Source of the DNA: Candidatus Desulfovibrio kirbyi
Lineage (GTDB): Bacteria > Desulfobacterota > Desulfovibrionia > Desulfovibrionales > Desulfovibrionaceae
Length of the DNA stretch: 64,000 nt
Direction of reading: 5' to 3'
Assembly: GCA_013374015.1 (NCBI GenBank)
Contig: BLLL01000005.1
Location: forward strand, 1-64,000
Under the pieces are notes generated by a model that searched no databases, was not told where the DNA came from, and saw only the letters and a program-made list of their open reading frames with translations. A program made the position numbers and the translations under genes. Shown here piece by piece: positions 8,144-17,412 of this stretch (the first letter of the stretch is position 1; every line of letters begins with the position of its first letter).

Positions 8144-8362
8144 TTACATATTGAGCTGAGTCAGCATGTCGTCAACAGCGCTCTGGGAGATGCCCTTGCG
8201 CTCGCTACAAAAATCTTCCACGGCTTTGCGGACGTTGTCCCGTAAGGTTGCCGTATTTTGGGCAAGGTCTTTTTCCGCGCTGTTCAGCTCTGTGACAATA
8301 TCTAAAAAAGAGTCAATGCCATACCGCCGGACAAGCAGGAGATGAAGCGATACAGTTGCGTT
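8144..8362 (-). pseudogene. C-terminal gene remnant, unrecognised
   Basis: A 72-codon minus-strand frame ends just beyond the dac stop and reads like a helical protein tail (for example SFLDIVTELNSAEKDLAQNT). It has no ATG, GTG or TTG near its upstream end. In a neighbouring frame just upstream a hydrophobic stretch (LYRFISCLSGGMALTLF) stops at the point where this frame becomes plausible, which suggests a frameshifted, truncated gene. The original function is unknown. Confidence 0.35.
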
Positions 8363-8390
8363 TTAGACGGACATCCTGTATGGTTCGCAT

Positions 8391-10112
8391 ATGAAACATT
8401 TGCCAAAAATTACGCTTTCCCCGTGCCTCAAGGGCTATACACGCGATCTTGACAAGGTTGTCAGCCCTGCCCAGACTATCAGCACAGTTGAACAGCGCCT
8501 CGCAGCCGTTGACCTGGACATTCTGGATCGCACCCGCCGTGTGGACATCGGGCGGCTGGGCATACCCGTGTACCTGAGCGTTTGCGGCAAAAGCGCCCGC
8601 GATGTCATGCCCACGCGCAAGCAGATGGGCAAGGGATCTTCAGCCGAACAGGCCAAAGCCTCAGCGCTTATGGAGCTTATGGAACGCTTCGCGTTTTTCA
8701 CCTTTTGGCAAACGCGTCCGAACATGACGCGCGCGACCTGGCAACAGGCCGAACAAAATTTTACCCTGCTACCCCTAGAAGAAATGTTGCGTTCGGTCAA
8801 CGACACCCTGGATCCTGACAGGGCGCGGCGTGTGCTCAATGTTGTACCCTGGCTTTTTTATCCGGCAACACATTTGCAAACTGGGCAAACAACCTGGCTA
8901 CCGCTGGACTGGTTCAAGCTGCTTGGAGAATTTAACGGCACGTCCGCCGGCAACACCGTTGAGGAATCCCTGCTGCAAGGCTTATGCGAACTTGTTGAAC
9001 GGCACGTCTGCTGCAGGGCTGACCGTGAACGCCCATGCCTTCCGACCATTGACCCGGCAAACTGTAACGACGGCACGCTCTCGAAGCTCGTCGCCGCATT
9101 TGAGCGTGAAGGCATACGGCTGATCCTCAAAGATTTTACCTTTGACATGCCCGTGCCCACAGTGGCGGCTCTAGCGTGGGATCCGGCAACGTTTCCGGAC
9201 AGTTCGGAAATTGTTTTTACGGCGGGCACTGCCGCTTCCCCTGCCAAGGCGGCAATTCGCGCCATAACAGAGGTGGCGCAGCTTGCGGGAGATTTTTGCA
9301 CGAACGCCTGCTATGAAGCATCGGGCCTGCCGAAATTCACCTCTCTGGAGCAAATTCAATGGCTGCTTGGAGGCGATGCCGTGTCCCTGTCAGCGCTCCC
9401 GACTGTGGAAAACAACGACATTCGCCAGGAACTGCTCTCCGCCATACAGGGGTTGTCTCCTCTTTCCGTCTACGCTGTGGAAACAACTCATCCCGATGTT
9501 GCCGTGCCGGCGCACTACAGCATTGCGCCGGGCCTGACCTTTCGTGAACGCGACAGCAACCAGAGTCTGGGGCTGTTTGTGGGACGCAAACTCGCTGAAG
9601 AAGCGAATGAAGAAAATTTTTCCATCGGGCTGAAGGTGCTGGAAGAATGCTGTCCACAAGCGCATTTCCTGCCTTTTTTCAAGGGACTGCACGCCCTGCG
9701 CGCGCAGACAGACACAGCTCTGGAGTATTTCATGCAGGCCCTGCCTCTGCAACCGGACAACGATTCCGCTGCGCTGACAACATTTTACATGGGCTATGCA
9801 AACGTCCTGCAGGGCCGTTGGCGGCAGGCGCTCCCCTCCCTGACGGAAGCAGTAAAATTGTGTCCGGAAATGAAGGAATACGGCAATATGCTGGGAGTAA
9901 CCCTCTTCAAGCTCCAGCGGTATGCCGAGGCTACGGAAGTCTTCAGCGCTGTGCTGAAAGTGGACAAGGGATCGGCGATGGATCTGGCAAATCTTGGCCT
10001 GTGCCAAAAATTTATGGGCAACAGCGAATCTGCTGCCAAGCACCTGCGCGCGGCACTGGAGATTGACCCGGCTATTGACTTTGCCCGCCGGCACCTGGTT
10101 GAACTGGAATAG
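8391..10112 (+). CDS. YcaO-domain protein with C-terminal TPR
   Basis: A 573-residue protein. Residues 1 to about 390 form a YcaO (DUF181) ATP-dependent cyclodehydratase-like domain. They carry the paired ATP-site signatures KGSSAEQAKASALMELMERF and NTVEESLLQGLCELVERH, and a middle R/E-rich core (AIRAITEVAQLAGDF). Residues from about 400 onward are three or four TPR units (for example YMGYANVLQGRWRQALPSLT). YcaO enzymes install azolines or thioamides in peptides, or modify ribosomal proteins. Which of these applies here is unknown, because no TfuA partner, ThiF/E1 partner or precursor peptide gene is adjacent. The TPR part may recruit the substrate. Confidence 0.85.
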   Translation: MKHLPKITLSPCLKGYTRDLDKVVSPAQTISTVEQRLAAVDLDILDRTRRVDIGRLGIPVYLSVCGKSARDVMPTRKQMGKGSSAEQAKASALMELMERFAFFTFWQTRPNMTRATWQQAEQNFTLLPLEEMLRSVNDTLDPDRARRVLNVVPWLFYPATHLQTGQTTWLPLDWFKLLGEFNGTSAGNTVEESLLQGLCELVERHVCCRADRERPCLPTIDPANCNDGTLSKLVAAFEREGIRLILKDFTFDMPVPTVAALAWDPATFPDSSEIVFTAGTAASPAKAAIRAITEVAQLAGDFCTNACYEASGLPKFTSLEQIQWLLGGDAVSLSALPTVENNDIRQELLSAIQGLSPLSVYAVETTHPDVAVPAHYSIAPGLTFRERDSNQSLGLFVGRKLAEEANEENFSIGLKVLEECCPQAHFLPFFKGLHALRAQTDTALEYFMQALPLQPDNDSAALTTFYMGYANVLQGRWRQALPSLTEAVKLCPEMKEYGNMLGVTLFKLQRYAEATEVFSAVLKVDKGSAMDLANLGLCQKFMGNSESAAKHLRAALEIDPAIDFARRHLVELE

Positions 10113-10175
10113 GAATAGCGCCCCTCTCGCGCAGTTCGCCACAAGCGGACAGCGTGCCATGTGCCATAAAAAAAC

Positions 10176-10203
10176 TTGCAATACTCCGAAAGGCGCGTAT
10201 AAA
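10176..10203 (+). promoter_or_regulatory. Sigma-70 promoter of the small lipoprotein gene
   Basis: TTGCAA (10176-10181), a 16-base spacer and TATAAA (10198-10203) lie 25 bases before the lipoprotein ATG. Confidence 0.55.
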
Positions 10204-10227
10204 CAATGCAGTATCTTTGGAGAAACT

Positions 10228-10416
10228 ATGCGTACCTTGTGTCTGCTCGCCCTGCTCACCCTGCTGCTTTCCGGCTGCGTCCTGTGGAATGACGAAACCG
10301 ACAAAAACGCCCTGCCGCCCACTGTGGTAGAGGAAAGAACGCCGGGCAGGCAGCCCGTTATCGAACCGCCCAGAATGCAGCCCGTGCGAAGTGGCGTTCA
10401 GGAACGCAATCTGTAA
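10228..10416 (+). CDS. Small lipoprotein
   Basis: A 62-residue protein: a hydrophobic signal sequence (MRTLCLLALLTLLLSGC), a lipobox cysteine at residue 17, and a short proline/charge-rich tail (NALPPTVVEERTPGRQPV). It is predicted to be lipid-anchored in the envelope. A GGAG ribosome site and a promoter precede it. It lies downstream of the YcaO gene but has its own promoter, so a functional link is not implied. No family is recognised. Confidence 0.8.
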   Translation: MRTLCLLALLTLLLSGCVLWNDETDKNALPPTVVEERTPGRQPVIEPPRMQPVRSGVQERNL

Positions 10417-10426
10417 ACGCGCTGTT

Positions 10427-12715
10427 TCAGCTCATGTCCCAGTTTGCGCGCATCGTCCAGACGCCGCAGGGACACACGCCGGCGCAGACGCCGCAGCCGA
10501 TGCACCGGTCCGGATTGGACGTATACACGTTGCCGCTCTCCAGTTCCTTACGGTCAATGGCGCTTTCCGGACATGAGGTCAGGCACAGGGAGCAATCCCT
10601 GCATGTGCCGCAACTGACGCACCTCTCAAAATCCCGTTCCGGCAGACCCGGCGCACGACATCCGGCAAACCAGGCCGTTTGCAGTTGGTTTGCGGATACC
10701 TGTTGTTTTTCCGTCACAGTGAAGGCTTGCCCGTTCACATACGCGTCAGCGGCCAACGCCGCCTGACGCCCTGTGCCAATGGCGTGCGCGAGCAGCCCGG
10801 GCTTAAGCATATCCCCCACGGCAAACACGCCGTCCAGAATGCTGTAGTCGTCATTCGCCACAAGCCAGTCGCGAAATTTGTTCACGCCCTCCGGCAGATA
10901 TGAGGTGTCCGGCGTCTCGCCGATAGTGATAATGACCATCTCGCCGGGGATGAGCGCGCCGTCCCGCGTTACCAAGCCCCTGTCCGTAATTTCCTTTGTC
11001 CGCACAGGCCAGAGCAATTTACCGCCAAGGCTCTCAATGTGGGCGATCTCATGGGCAAAAGCAGCCGGTCGCTGCACGTCAATGCAGACAACGCTGCGCG
11101 CACCCATCGCGTAAGCGCCGGCTGCAGCGTCCATGCCGGCGTTGCCGCAACCGATGACAATGACGGTTTCCGGCACTTCTGGACGCTCTCCCCGGTTGAC
11201 GGCTTTCAAAAAATCTATGCCCGCCGTTATTTTTTCATATCCGGGCCAAGGAAATACGCGCGGGACATGCCCGCCGGTCGCCACAATCAGGGCATCGTGT
11301 TTTTGTTGCAATTCCTTGAAACATGCGGCGTCTACCGGATACCCGGTGACAAGGCGAACGCCCGTCGCCTCAATGCGCGCGAGTTCCTTTTGCAAAATGT
11401 CCTGCTTCAAACGCTCACGGGGAATGACCTGCGCGAGCTTGCCGCCCATGCGGGAGTCCGCTTCATATACAGTCACGTCGTGCCCTTTGCGCGCAAGCGT
11501 CCATGCCGCGGACAGGCCGCCCACCCCGCCGCCGATCACGCCGACATGTCTGCCGGTGCGCGTACCGGGTTTTTCCGCCACAATATCAGTTGAGCACAGG
11601 CCAAGACCGCTGATCCGCACAGCACTGTCCACTGTCGCGCGCGTGCAGGCATCCATGCACGGGTGCGGGCACACACTGCCGCAAACGGAACCCGGAAAAG
11701 GCGAATAGTCAAGGATCACCCGGTACGCTTCTTCCGTCCTGCCTGCCCGCAGCAGGTTGCAGCGAAGCTGAGTCGGCACGGAGGCCGGACAATGAAACTC
11801 GCACGGAGCGGCAAAAGCGGCATTGTCCCAGGCGGGAACACGCAAACGATAATCGCCGCGCGCCACCAGCGGATTCACTGTATAGTCGTCACTGAACACA
11901 TCGCTGAAAATGCCGCCCTTCACCCAATCGTTCAAACGAAAAGCGACAAGCGGCATGAGAGCGCCCTTTCCCCGTTCGTCAAACGACAGCGGCGTAATTT
12001 TTTGCCACTGTCGCCAGTCGCAAAGCCTTCCGCGCAACGTAGCGCGCTCGACGGCCTGTAAAAAATCGTCAAGACCCGCATTGAGCCAGGCAATATCTTC
12101 CTGATCGAGGGCGGACACGCGCACATCCGCAGGCAATGCCGTAACGCGCCCGCGAAAATACACAATACCGCCCACCATCCCCACACAGGAGCGTTCGCCC
12201 AGCACAGAGGGCAGCGTTTCACTGCCAACGCCGCACACAACAGCCCGTCCTCCGCCCATAAATTCAAACGAAAAACTGCCGACATTCTTCAGCACCCAAA
12301 GTTCCGGCGGATCGTACAACGGATCGTGTTTCATCAGGGAGCCGGAGCGTGTGCCCGCGCTCCCGCCGATATAAATGGCTCCCGCGGCAGCGCAGTGTCC
12401 CGCGGTATCTCCGGCGTCTCCACGCACGACAATGCGTCCGCCGGCATTCAGCCAGCCCACATCCGCCGGGGCCGAACCCCGCACAAGGATTTCCGTATTG
12501 GGCAGACACATTGACCCGACCCTCTGACCGGGATTGGTAACGACAAAGGAGAGTTTTTTTCCTTCCCTGTTCCAGAGCGGTCCGCCGATATCGTGCTGCC
12601 CGGAAGCCTCAATATGAAAATCAGTTTCACCCTTGTCCACCGCGGCGCTGATGGCAAGCAGCAGATTCTGGGTAGAGATGCGTTCGTGATTGGTGACTGT
12701 TTCCAAGCGCAACAT
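10427..12715 (-). CDS. Glutamate synthase component: GXGXG domain fused to GltD-like FAD/NAD(P) oxidoreductase with ferredoxin tail
   Basis: A 762-residue fusion. The N-terminal ~220 residues are the right-handed beta-helix GXGXG domain normally at the end of the GltB large subunit (GGRIVVRGDAGDTAG, AGAIYIGGSAGTRSG, GGGRAVVCG). The centre is a GltD-like flavoprotein with an N-terminal Fe-S helical region (CEFHCP, CGSVCPHPC), an FAD motif (GVIGGGVGGLSAAW) and an NAD(P) motif (VIVIGCGNAGMDAAAG). The C-terminus holds two 4Fe-4S ferredoxin clusters (CVSCGTCRDCSLC...CP, CIGCGVCAGVCPCG). It should pass electrons to the FMN subunit. The start at 12715 was chosen for its AAAAGG ribosome site; the open frame overlaps the upstream gene. 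Confidence 0.88.
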   Translation of the reverse strand: MLRLETVTNHERISTQNLLLAISAAVDKGETDFHIEASGQHDIGGPLWNREGKKLSFVVTNPGQRVGSMCLPNTEILVRGSAPADVGWLNAGGRIVVRGDAGDTAGHCAAAGAIYIGGSAGTRSGSLMKHDPLYDPPELWVLKNVGSFSFEFMGGGRAVVCGVGSETLPSVLGERSCVGMVGGIVYFRGRVTALPADVRVSALDQEDIAWLNAGLDDFLQAVERATLRGRLCDWRQWQKITPLSFDERGKGALMPLVAFRLNDWVKGGIFSDVFSDDYTVNPLVARGDYRLRVPAWDNAAFAAPCEFHCPASVPTQLRCNLLRAGRTEEAYRVILDYSPFPGSVCGSVCPHPCMDACTRATVDSAVRISGLGLCSTDIVAEKPGTRTGRHVGVIGGGVGGLSAAWTLARKGHDVTVYEADSRMGGKLAQVIPRERLKQDILQKELARIEATGVRLVTGYPVDAACFKELQQKHDALIVATGGHVPRVFPWPGYEKITAGIDFLKAVNRGERPEVPETVIVIGCGNAGMDAAAGAYAMGARSVVCIDVQRPAAFAHEIAHIESLGGKLLWPVRTKEITDRGLVTRDGALIPGEMVIITIGETPDTSYLPEGVNKFRDWLVANDDYSILDGVFAVGDMLKPGLLAHAIGTGRQAALAADAYVNGQAFTVTEKQQVSANQLQTAWFAGCRAPGLPERDFERCVSCGTCRDCSLCLTSCPESAIDRKELESGNVYTSNPDRCIGCGVCAGVCPCGVWTMRANWDMS

Positions 12716-12750
12716 GCAACGGAACCTTTTCTGAATAGTTCTGTTAGACT

Positions 12751-14382
12751 TTAACAGGCGTACTGTATGCCCAATTTGTCCGCTATCGCCCTGCATGTGG
12801 ACACCAGCGCGTCCGAACGCCCCACCGGCAGGGAGCTGTTACCCACCGGAGCGAGCAGTTTGCGCAATTCGCTGTCAAAAGCCAGCATGTAGTCCACAAT
12901 GTTCCGCGCGCCCTTGTCCACATCAAGACGCTTTACCAGACGCGGATCCTGGGTGCAAATGCCGGTGGGACACAAGCCGGTAGAACAGGAATTGCAACGC
13001 CCGCGTTCATTGCCGATGCAGCCCAGAAGCTGAATCAGGATTTTGCCCAATATTACGCCGTTTGCGCCCAGACACAACATCTTGAAGGCGTCAGCCGCCG
13101 CGTTGCCGCTCATGCCGATGCCGCCGCCCGCCCAGAGGGGAATCTGTCCCTGCGCTCCCTGAGAAACAGCCGCCAAATAACAGTCGCGCAGCTTTGAAAC
13201 TATGGGATGGCCTGTGTGGTCGAGCGACACTTCATTGGCCGCGCCCGTCCCCCCCTGCACGCCGTCCAGAACAAACCCGCCGCAGATTTTGTAGGGATCA
13301 CGCAGCAGATTGTTGTACACGGACACCGATGTGGCCGAAGCGGCGCACTTGATCGCCACCGGCACTCGAAACCCGAAGGCGGCGTTCAGCGACAGATGCA
13401 TTTTCTGCACGGCTTCTTCAATAGAATAAAGCCCCTGATGATTTGGCGGCGAATGCAGGGTTGCCTTGGGCACACCGCGTATTGCCTGAATATGCGGGGC
13501 AACCTTGGCCGCCGGCAGCAGGCCCCCGTCGCCCGGCTTCGCGCCCTGGCCAATCTTGATCAGCACACCGGCCGGGTCAGTCTTCATGCGGGGCATGGCT
13601 TTGATAATTCTGTTCCAACCGAAATGCCCGGAGGCAATCTGTAAAATAACGTACTTCAACTGTTCTGATTCCAGTAACTTGACAGGCATGCCCCCTTCAC
13701 CGGAGCACATGCGCACAGGCAGTCCGCATTTTTCATTCAGATACGCGGTAGACAAGGCAACGGCCTCCCACGCCCTTGTGGAAAGCGCGCCTATACTCAT
13801 GTCGCTGAAAATCGCGGGATATATCCAATGCACGGGCGGCATTTTTTCTGTAAGAACCAGCGCATCGCCCTCAGCGCGCAGGGGCAGATCCCGCGCCTGC
13901 ATGACGCGGCCAAAAGGAGAACGCATATCAAAGGTGTGACGCTCAGAATCCAGAGCAGGGTCTGTCATCTGGCTGATGCGCCCCACAATTATGGCGTCGA
14001 GTGTGCGTTGCGAATTGAGGTTTGTGCGCCCGCCACGCTTGATGGGGCCGCGCTCACGCGCCAGCAGCGGAAAACGGCTGTCTGGATTGCGCACAGGAGC
14101 TATGGCTCCGTTTGGGCAGGTTTTCTCACACATGCCGCAACCCACGCAGGCTGTGGCAACGGCATTTTTTTGGCGGATAACGGGTCTTGCAACATATTCA
14201 CGCTGCGGATTTGGCGTGGAGTCACGGGAAACCGCGCAGCCCGCCCGCACAACAGACACTTCCAGCGCGTTGAACGTGCATCCCGCCACACAGGAGCCGC
14301 ACAAGGCGCAGCGTTCGGGACGGTAGTCAATCTTCCATCCCAGGTCGTTCACACTCACAGCCTGCGTTCTTACTGTTTCCAT
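12751..14382 (-). CDS. Glutamate synthase component: FMN-binding central domain with ferredoxin motifs (archaeal-type GltB)
   Basis: A 543-residue protein. The first ~110 residues carry two 4Fe-4S motifs (CALCGSCVAGCTFNAL and CVGCGMCEKTCPNGA). The rest is the FMN-binding barrel of GltB, with GEGGMPVKLL, KIGQGAKPGDGGLLP, HSPPNHQGLYSIE, the GGTGAA phosphate site, and the cysteines of the 3Fe-4S cluster in CIGNERGRCNSCSTGLCPTGIC. It converts 2-oxoglutarate plus ammonia (channelled from the amidotransferase) to glutamate. It overlaps the amidotransferase gene by 13 bases and lies 35 bases before the FAD subunit gene. Confidence 0.92.
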   Translation of the reverse strand: METVRTQAVSVNDLGWKIDYRPERCALCGSCVAGCTFNALEVSVVRAGCAVSRDSTPNPQREYVARPVIRQKNAVATACVGCGMCEKTCPNGAIAPVRNPDSRFPLLARERGPIKRGGRTNLNSQRTLDAIIVGRISQMTDPALDSERHTFDMRSPFGRVMQARDLPLRAEGDALVLTEKMPPVHWIYPAIFSDMSIGALSTRAWEAVALSTAYLNEKCGLPVRMCSGEGGMPVKLLESEQLKYVILQIASGHFGWNRIIKAMPRMKTDPAGVLIKIGQGAKPGDGGLLPAAKVAPHIQAIRGVPKATLHSPPNHQGLYSIEEAVQKMHLSLNAAFGFRVPVAIKCAASATSVSVYNNLLRDPYKICGGFVLDGVQGGTGAANEVSLDHTGHPIVSKLRDCYLAAVSQGAQGQIPLWAGGGIGMSGNAAADAFKMLCLGANGVILGKILIQLLGCIGNERGRCNSCSTGLCPTGICTQDPRLVKRLDVDKGARNIVDYMLAFDSELRKLLAPVGNSSLPVGRSDALVSTCRAIADKLGIQYAC

Positions 14383-15476
14383 CGCTGCACCGCCAGATCA
14401 TTGTCAACAACAATCATTTCCCGCTCATTCGGATATATGTCGGTTGCGGTGTCACGGCCGGGCAAAATAGTGTTCAGGCCGCATACTTCAGAGGTGACAG
14501 CTACCATGTCGCTGTCGCCGCCCACAACCACAGGACGCAGTTTTTTGGAATCACAGCACGTTATCATCTTGCCGTCGGGCAAAAGGCCGATAATGGTGTT
14601 TGGTCCGTTGATCTCCAAGTGGGCAAGAGACTGGCGGATGGCGTGCAGTTCCCGCCTGTCCGCCCGTTCGTCCACTTCCGCCAGAGGAAGGGGCGTGATG
14701 ACGTGTTTGTAGTATTTGATCGGCCATTTCAGTTCACGTAGCACATAGTGCAGCGTGTACAAGAAATTTTGCGAATCCGATTCAAATCCCGTGTAGCCGC
14801 AGTGAAGGGATCTCTGGAATTCCGTATTTTTTGTGTAAAAGGTGTTTTCACCGTTCGCACACAACGTATAGCCCTGCAAAAAGAAAGGATGCGCCGCGTA
14901 GCGCACAATGTCATAATTGGTGTTCTGCCGGCACTGGGTGACAATATTTTTTGCCGTCAGCCGCCCGTCGTCATCCCAGAGGTGAAAAAAGGACGCAATA
15001 TCCAGAGGGTCGCCAATTTCTTTCAGGGTTAAAACATCCGGCCAAAACGAATACACGTAGCCGTTGTTACCCTCCTCCAGCAGTTTGCGCAACGCAAGTC
15101 GCGTATCCAGAAGCAGATTTTCACGTTCCTCAACACTGCGTTGCCGCCAGATTTCCGGATAATCGTAGGTATGATAAACATACCGGGGCAACGCCGCTAT
15201 CTTGAAGCCCTGCCGCCAATCCATCCGCGGCGTCCACTCGGCAATCTGCACAAAGCCTTTTTCCGCCATGTGCCTGTTGACAAGTTGCACGCCTTTCTGT
15301 GTGCAGGCAAGGGACAGGAGCGGCTTGTCCTTGTAATGGGCAAATACGCCGCCAAGGTCCTGCATGACCATGGCAAAACCGGAATTGTCGTGCCCTTCCT
15401 GCTGCGGCATCATCAGGCGAAGGGCCAGGGAGGGATGTATCAGTGTTTTGCTCTTGATGGAACCAATTCTGCACAT
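14370..15476 (-). CDS. Glutamate synthase component: class II glutamine amidotransferase domain
   Basis: A 368-residue Ntn-type amidotransferase. Cys2 becomes the N-terminal nucleophile after removal of Met1. The family contact motifs follow in order (QQEGHDNSGFAMV, RYAAHPFF). It hydrolyses glutamine to supply ammonia to the FMN protein encoded next. In most bacteria this domain is the N-terminus of one large GltB; here it is separate, as in archaea and sulfate reducers. It is first in the three-gene operon, driven by the promoter at 15501-15529. Confidence 0.9.
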   Translation of the reverse strand: MCRIGSIKSKTLIHPSLALRLMMPQQEGHDNSGFAMVMQDLGGVFAHYKDKPLLSLACTQKGVQLVNRHMAEKGFVQIAEWTPRMDWRQGFKIAALPRYVYHTYDYPEIWRQRSVEERENLLLDTRLALRKLLEEGNNGYVYSFWPDVLTLKEIGDPLDIASFFHLWDDDGRLTAKNIVTQCRQNTNYDIVRYAAHPFFLQGYTLCANGENTFYTKNTEFQRSLHCGYTGFESDSQNFLYTLHYVLRELKWPIKYYKHVITPLPLAEVDERADRRELHAIRQSLAHLEINGPNTIIGLLPDGKMITCCDSKKLRPVVVGGDSDMVAVTSEVCGLNTILPGRDTATDIYPNEREMIVVDNDLAVQRWKQ

Positions 15477-15500
15477 ACTGTCCGCCTTGTATCCTCAAAT

Positions 15501-15529
15501 GTATTACCTGTTCACGGACATATCGTCAA
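15501..15529 (-). promoter_or_regulatory. Sigma-70 promoter of the glutamate synthase operon
   Basis: TTGACG (15524-15529) and TAATAC (15501-15506) on the minus strand are 17 bases apart. The -10 lies about 25 bases before the amidotransferase ATG. Confidence 0.7.
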
Positions 15530-15557
15530 GCGCCGCAGGATTCACGCAGGGCAATGA

Positions 15558-15586
15558 TTGACTTGACCCCCGGCGCGGTGTATTGC
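15558..15586 (+). promoter_or_regulatory. Probable promoter of cimA
   Basis: TTGACT (15558-15563), 17 bases, TATTGC (15581-15586), about 45 bases upstream of the chosen cimA start, divergent from the glutamate synthase promoter. Confidence 0.5.
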
Positions 15587-15630
15587 TTTGCGCTCGCGGC
15601 ACACAAAACACTCTCAACCACGCAAGAAGC

Positions 15631-17250
15631 ATGAAAAATATCATCATCTACGACACCACGCTGCGCGACGGCAATCAGTCTGAAGACGTCAACTTCAGCA
15701 TTGAGGACAAGATCAGGATCGCCCTCAAGCTGGATACGCTGGGCATCGCCTATATTGAGGGCGGTTGGCCCGGGGCAAGCCCGGTGGACACGGCGTTTTT
15801 TAAGGAGATCGCTTCGCACGATCTCAAATACGCCCGCATTGCGGCCTTTGGCGCAACGCACCACCCATCGGGCGAAGCTTCGACCGACAGAAACCTGCTT
15901 GCCCTGCTTGCCTCAAACGCGCCGACCTTGACCATTTTCGGCAAATGCGCCGAGGCGCATGTGCGGGAGGCACTGCGCGTCACGCCGCAACGCTATCTTG
16001 AGGTTGTCCATGATTCGGTAGCCTGCCTCAGGCAAGCGGGAAGGGAAGTGCTGTTTGACGCCGAGCATTTTTTTGACGGATACGCCGATAATCCCGGATT
16101 CAGCATGGCTGTCCTCAAAAAAGCTCTGGAGGCCGGCGCGGACACGCTGGTTTTATGCGACACAAACGGCGGCACTCTGCCAAAAGATATAACGCCGGTC
16201 GTCAAACAACTGCGCAAGGAACTGCCTTCGGCAAAACTCGGCATCCACACTCACAATGACTGTGATCTGGCCGTTGCCACATCCCTTGCCGCTGTGGAGG
16301 CCGGCGCGGTCATGGTGCAGGGCACTGTCAACGGCGTTGGGGAACGCTGCGGCAACGCCAACCTGTGTTCCATCATCTCCGTGCTGGAACTTAAAAACGG
16401 CAAGGCCTGCCACTGCCTGCCGGAGGGCTGCCTGCCGTCCCTGCAAAGCGTTTCCAACTATGTGGCCGAAATAGCCAACATGGCACCTTTCAGCCGGCAG
16501 CCCTTTGTGGGACGCTCGGCCTTTGCCCACAAGGGAGGCGTGCACGTCAGCGCTGTCAACCGTAGCGCAAACCTGTACGAACACATCTCTCCGGAATCAG
16601 TGGGCAATGTGCAGCGCGTTCTGCTCACCGAGCTTGCCGGGCGCAGCAATATTGTTGCCATGGGCAGGCGTTTCGGTTTCCATCTGGACAAGGAGGAGCC
16701 GGTTGTCAAGGGACTTCTGGCGGAACTCAAGGAAAAGTCAAGCTGCGGGTACGATTATGCCGCGGCGGAGGCTTCTGTCGAACTTTTGCTCCTGCGCAAG
16801 CTCGGTCGGCGCGGCGTGCGGGACTTTTTCAAACTTATCCGGTTTCGTGTGCTGGAGTCAAAACACAACAATAACGCGACCCCGCTTTCTGAAGCGACGG
16901 TCACTCTGGAGGTGGAAGGCGCTGTGGAGCACACCGCCGCTTTTGGCGACGGACCTGTAAACGCGCTGGACAGCGCGTTGCGTAAGGCGCTCTACGGATT
17001 TTATCCGCACCTGAAGCAGATGCGCCTGGTTGATTTCAAGGTGCGGGTGCTGACCGCAACAGACAACTACAAGGGCACAGGCTCTCTGGTGCGGGTGCTG
17101 ATAGAATCCGCGGATCAGAATCACAAATGGGTAACAGTGGGCGTTTCGTGCAATATTATTGAAGCGAGCTGGCAGGCGCTCAGCGATTCTGTCACTTACA
17201 AACTCTATAAGGATGAGAACGCAAATCGCATGAAAAAACATGCGGATTAA
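15631..17250 (+). CDS. cimA: (R)-citramalate synthase
   Basis: A 539-residue DRE-TIM metallolyase of the CimA/LeuA family that condenses acetyl-CoA with pyruvate to citramalate, the entry to pyruvate-derived isoleucine synthesis. The metal/base motif DTTLRDGNQSE is at residues 8-18, and HTHNDCDLA with its metal-binding histidines is near residue 205. The C-terminal ~120 residues form the LeuA regulatory dimer domain. The isopropylmalate-synthase-related length and the EGGWPGASP substrate loop favour CimA over LeuA or homocitrate synthase. The frame is open 16 codons upstream, but MKNIII fits the family N-terminus. Confidence 0.88.
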   Translation: MKNIIIYDTTLRDGNQSEDVNFSIEDKIRIALKLDTLGIAYIEGGWPGASPVDTAFFKEIASHDLKYARIAAFGATHHPSGEASTDRNLLALLASNAPTLTIFGKCAEAHVREALRVTPQRYLEVVHDSVACLRQAGREVLFDAEHFFDGYADNPGFSMAVLKKALEAGADTLVLCDTNGGTLPKDITPVVKQLRKELPSAKLGIHTHNDCDLAVATSLAAVEAGAVMVQGTVNGVGERCGNANLCSIISVLELKNGKACHCLPEGCLPSLQSVSNYVAEIANMAPFSRQPFVGRSAFAHKGGVHVSAVNRSANLYEHISPESVGNVQRVLLTELAGRSNIVAMGRRFGFHLDKEEPVVKGLLAELKEKSSCGYDYAAAEASVELLLLRKLGRRGVRDFFKLIRFRVLESKHNNNATPLSEATVTLEVEGAVEHTAAFGDGPVNALDSALRKALYGFYPHLKQMRLVDFKVRVLTATDNYKGTGSLVRVLIESADQNHKWVTVGVSCNIIEASWQALSDSVTYKLYKDENANRMKKHAD

Positions 17251-17329
17251 AAATTTGTCAGTTCTTTGATCTGCGCGTCCGTGCAGTGTCTGACAGACGC
17301 AATAAGATGCGCCTGCCCTGACCTCCAGC

Positions 17330-17362
17330 CGCCAAGACATTGCCTTGTGTTTTGTCTTGGCG
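17330..17362. repeat. 10-bp inverted repeat between cimA and the ABC operon
   Basis: CGCCAAGACA (17330-17339) and TGTCTTGGCG (17353-17362) form a perfect stem with a 13-base loop. No T-run follows on the plus strand, so it may be an operator for the transporter operon or a weak terminator of cimA. It ends 50 bases before the binding-protein ATG. Confidence 0.6.
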
Positions 17363-17412
17363 TATCATAGCGAAATATCTGTTTGCTCTCATTGTGACTC
17401 CAGGAGGTTGTT

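Noticed and set aside
17330-17362. Inverted repeat as a rho-independent terminator of cimA
   Set aside because: The stem is good but TATCATAG follows, with no T-run, so an operator is equally likely.
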